Shown piece after piece: positions 62,747 to 64,000 of a stretch of DNA of 64,000 bases (within the stretch, counting starts at the first letter, position 1; each line of letters begins with the position of its first letter). The notes under the pieces were generated by a model. The model saw only the letters and a program-made list of their open reading frames with translations. It had not been told where the DNA came from and searched no databases. Location of the stretch: contig NZ_JABBPE010000008.1 of the NCBI RefSeq assembly GCF_012927455.1, forward strand, positions 1 through 64,000, read 5' to 3'. Position numbers and translations under genes: made by a program. The stretch is from Polaromonas sp. GTDB lineage: Bacteria; Pseudomonadota; Gammaproteobacteria; Burkholderiales; Burkholderiaceae_C.

Positions 62747-63138
62747 CACCCAACGAGATCAAGCTTGGCAGTACCGAGCGCAGCGATGATCTAGGTACAT
62801 ATACCGCTTATCACCGGACTTGCACCTTCAGGGACTGTGGGGCCGAACTGACCAGCAGGAACCGCTCTGGGTCCAACCTGCTATGCAAACCCTGCGCCGC
62901 AGCCAAGGCACGGGGCATCTACACCGGCCAGCCGAGAAAGCCAAGGACTGCTCTGGAAAAGGCAGTACTCGCTAACCGGCGGGCTGAGCCAGATCGAACC
63001 AAGGCACACAGCCTGCTCAATGATTGCCTCGACCGCATCACCAGCACACACACCAAGCAGGCACTCCAGAGCTTCCTGCTGACGCTTGAGCTTCGGGCCT
63101 TGATGCGCCACCTTCCCAACGTACCCCAACCCCAATGA
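62743..63138 (+). CDS. Small protein with a possible zinc ribbon
   Basis: A 131-residue protein. CTFRDCGAEL and, 18 residues on, LCKPCAAAKARG provide two cysteine pairs (C-x4-C and C-x2-C), spaced as in a zinc ribbon or finger. A basic segment (GQPRKPRTALEKAVLANRRA) and a C-terminal helix follow. A DNA- or RNA-binding role is plausible. Family unknown. It is the third gene in the overlapping chain. Confidence 0.65.
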   Translation: MTPNEIKLGSTERSDDLGTYTAYHRTCTFRDCGAELTSRNRSGSNLLCKPCAAAKARGIYTGQPRKPRTALEKAVLANRRAEPDRTKAHSLLNDCLDRITSTHTKQALQSFLLTLELRALMRHLPNVPQPQ

Positions 63139-63198
63139 GCAGTAGCTGACTTTTCAGCCGCAGCTTCCCAAGCCAACCAACCCCCAAGAAATACTCCC

Positions 63199-63417
63199 AT
63201 GAATATCACAAACCTCTCCCGCCTCAAGCTTGAACAGATCGCCAGTCATTGCGGTTCCACCGTGGCAGCAGTAACGGTAGGTCAGCTACTGGCTAACCCT
63301 GCTTATGACATCAACGGGGTAGCTTCTGCCCTTTCGACCACTCCAGTAAACCTTCTTCAGGCTCTGGCCCTACCCGAACCAGTGGTCTATGCACCGATGA
63401 CCACGACCAACGTTTAA
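63199..63417 (+). CDS. Unknown small protein (72 residues)
   Basis: MNITNLSRLKLEQIASHCGS starts a short, mainly helical, neutral protein (VAAVTVGQLLANPAYDINGV, then STTPVNLLQALALPEP). The pattern of repeated short helices could be a small helix-turn-helix, but no match is certain. It follows the zinc-ribbon gene by 60 bases and precedes the last gene by ten. Confidence 0.55.
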   Translation: MNITNLSRLKLEQIASHCGSTVAAVTVGQLLANPAYDINGVASALSTTPVNLLQALALPEPVVYAPMTTTNV

Positions 63418-63427
63418 AGGAATCACT

Positions 63428-64000
63428 ATGTCCGACAACTTCCAAAGCTACTCCACTTACGTGCCTCAAGGCAACGAAGAAACATTCTCCCGTGGTCCTC
63501 AGATACGTGAAGAGATGCCCATTCACCGCACCTCCAGCATTGCAGGCGTGATGACCGAGAGTTCTGAAAAGAACATTGACCGCAGCGACTCCGGCCATGA
63601 CACCACCACCGGGGGCTGGCTTGCCAGCGCACGAAGCACGACAGGCCGAGCAGTCAGCCAAGCTGACATCACCCCCGACACCCTTATCAGCTTCGATGGA
63701 ATGCAGGCAAAGGCTTCCTTCTGGGTCTCTGAAGGTCGCTTGAGCAAAGGGGCCGATGGTTCCTACACCGAAGGAGCAGGCCCGGTGGAAGCCCCGCAGG
63801 TTGTCCAAGGGGACATTGCACCAATCCCTGATGCTGTGATGGAAGGAGTGAACGCAGCCCTTGAACCTTTGCCGCAGTCCAGCCTTGACATGATCACAGC
63901 ACATGGAATCAGTGTGGCACTGGGTCACCAGGATGATGCTTCCCTGACGCGGAGGTTTGCCCAGGTATCCGGCTTGGAACTGGCAGATAGCCATGAACGA
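63428..64000 (+). CDS. Unknown protein, cut by the window end
   Basis: ATG 63428 (AAAGG nine bases before, at 63417-63421) opens a frame with no stop before 64000: 191 codons reading MSDNFQSYSTYVPQGNEETF and later HDTTTGGWLASARSTTGRAV. The composition is polar, Ser/Thr/Asp/Glu-rich and without membrane segments. I recognise no family. The frame is open to the edge and is the best-supported coding frame there; the antisense frames in the same interval are shadows. Confidence 0.7.
   Translation, partial: MSDNFQSYSTYVPQGNEETFSRGPQIREEMPIHRTSSIAGVMTESSEKNIDRSDSGHDTTTGGWLASARSTTGRAVSQADITPDTLISFDGMQAKASFWVSEGRLSKGADGSYTEGAGPVEAPQVVQGDIAPIPDAVMEGVNAALEPLPQSSLDMITAHGISVALGHQDDASLTRRFAQVSGLELADSHER

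Larger units (their letters stand above)
57734..64000 (+). mobile_element. Left part of an integrative mobile element, class unknown
   Basis: Tyrosine integrase, serine recombinase, a DUF1376-like protein and many small unknown genes share lower G+C and different codon choice (more AAG/ACC-AGG mixes and fewer GCG/GGC runs) from the left 57 kb. The left border lies between the lipoprotein gene (57065) and the integrase; the right border is outside the window. No capsid, portal, terminase, conjugation or relaxase gene is seen, so it may be a phage satellite, a defective prophage edge or another integrative element. Confidence 0.7.

Overview
The window looks like chromosomal DNA of a G+C-rich betaproteobacterium of the Burkholderiales, most likely Comamonadaceae (Polaromonas/Rhodoferax-like). 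This is inferred from the gene complement (gcdH with a divergent LysR gene, a single T2SS operon in the order G-H-I-J-K-L-M-N-D-E-F with divergent gspC, pcm-rhodanese-tolC, waaA-waaC-pgm) and from two dispersed repeat families. No rRNA, tRNA or CRISPR array was recognised.

Layout. 1-820: wreckage, with the right end of an IS3-family element, a PIN gene truncated by it and a fragment of hsdR. 1048-14299: msrA, a LysR regulator divergent from gcdH, a protealysin-like M4 protease followed by an emfourin-like inhibitor, a YdcF-like protein, a tetR-adaptor-RND efflux set, then pcm, a rhodanese and a TolC-family channel. 14542-26273: the type II secretion apparatus. 26278-30428: LPS inner-core genes waaA and waaC plus a phosphohexomutase. 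30551-33995: alkylation repair (Ada-AlkA fusion, Ogt) and an EamA transporter. 34090-38129: molybdate uptake modABC, its regulator modE, and a di-Mop molbindin. 38408-39979: a chemoreceptor with a CxxCH haem motif. 40137-43244: a decayed stretch with an IS66 scrap and SNF2/SWIM pseudogenes. 43558-49555: a metal-handling cluster (Met-rich and Tp34/P19-like periplasmic proteins, DUF2933, an ICMT-like methyltransferase, a copper-type P1B ATPase). 49599-57065: a DUF3141 protein, two broken genes (MFS, SRPBCC), a DUF6629 protein, an acyl-CoA synthetase and a lipoprotein. 57734-64000: the left part of an integrative mobile element with visibly lower G+C: tyrosine integrase, serine recombinase, a DUF1376-like protein, a hairpin-rich non-coding block and a run of small, partly overlapping unknown genes that leaves the window.

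The most unusual native feature is how repeats behave. An AT-armed repeat of about 52 bp and a G+C-rich repeat of about 80-190 bp lie between genes and also in frame inside genes. They enlarge WaaA, WaaC, the RND pump, the Ada-AlkA protein (about 128 added residues inside its AraC helix-turn-helix region) and possibly GspH. Tandem copies in WaaC and Ada-AlkA have periods of 84 and 102 bp, both multiples of three, so the frames stay open.

The best candidate for something undescribed is the integrative element at the right edge. Its class could not be named. It has a perfect 13-bp tandem repeat over the integrase start, alternating 6-mers forming overlapping palindromes, four compact hairpins in one 140-bp stretch, and a chain of unknown small proteins.
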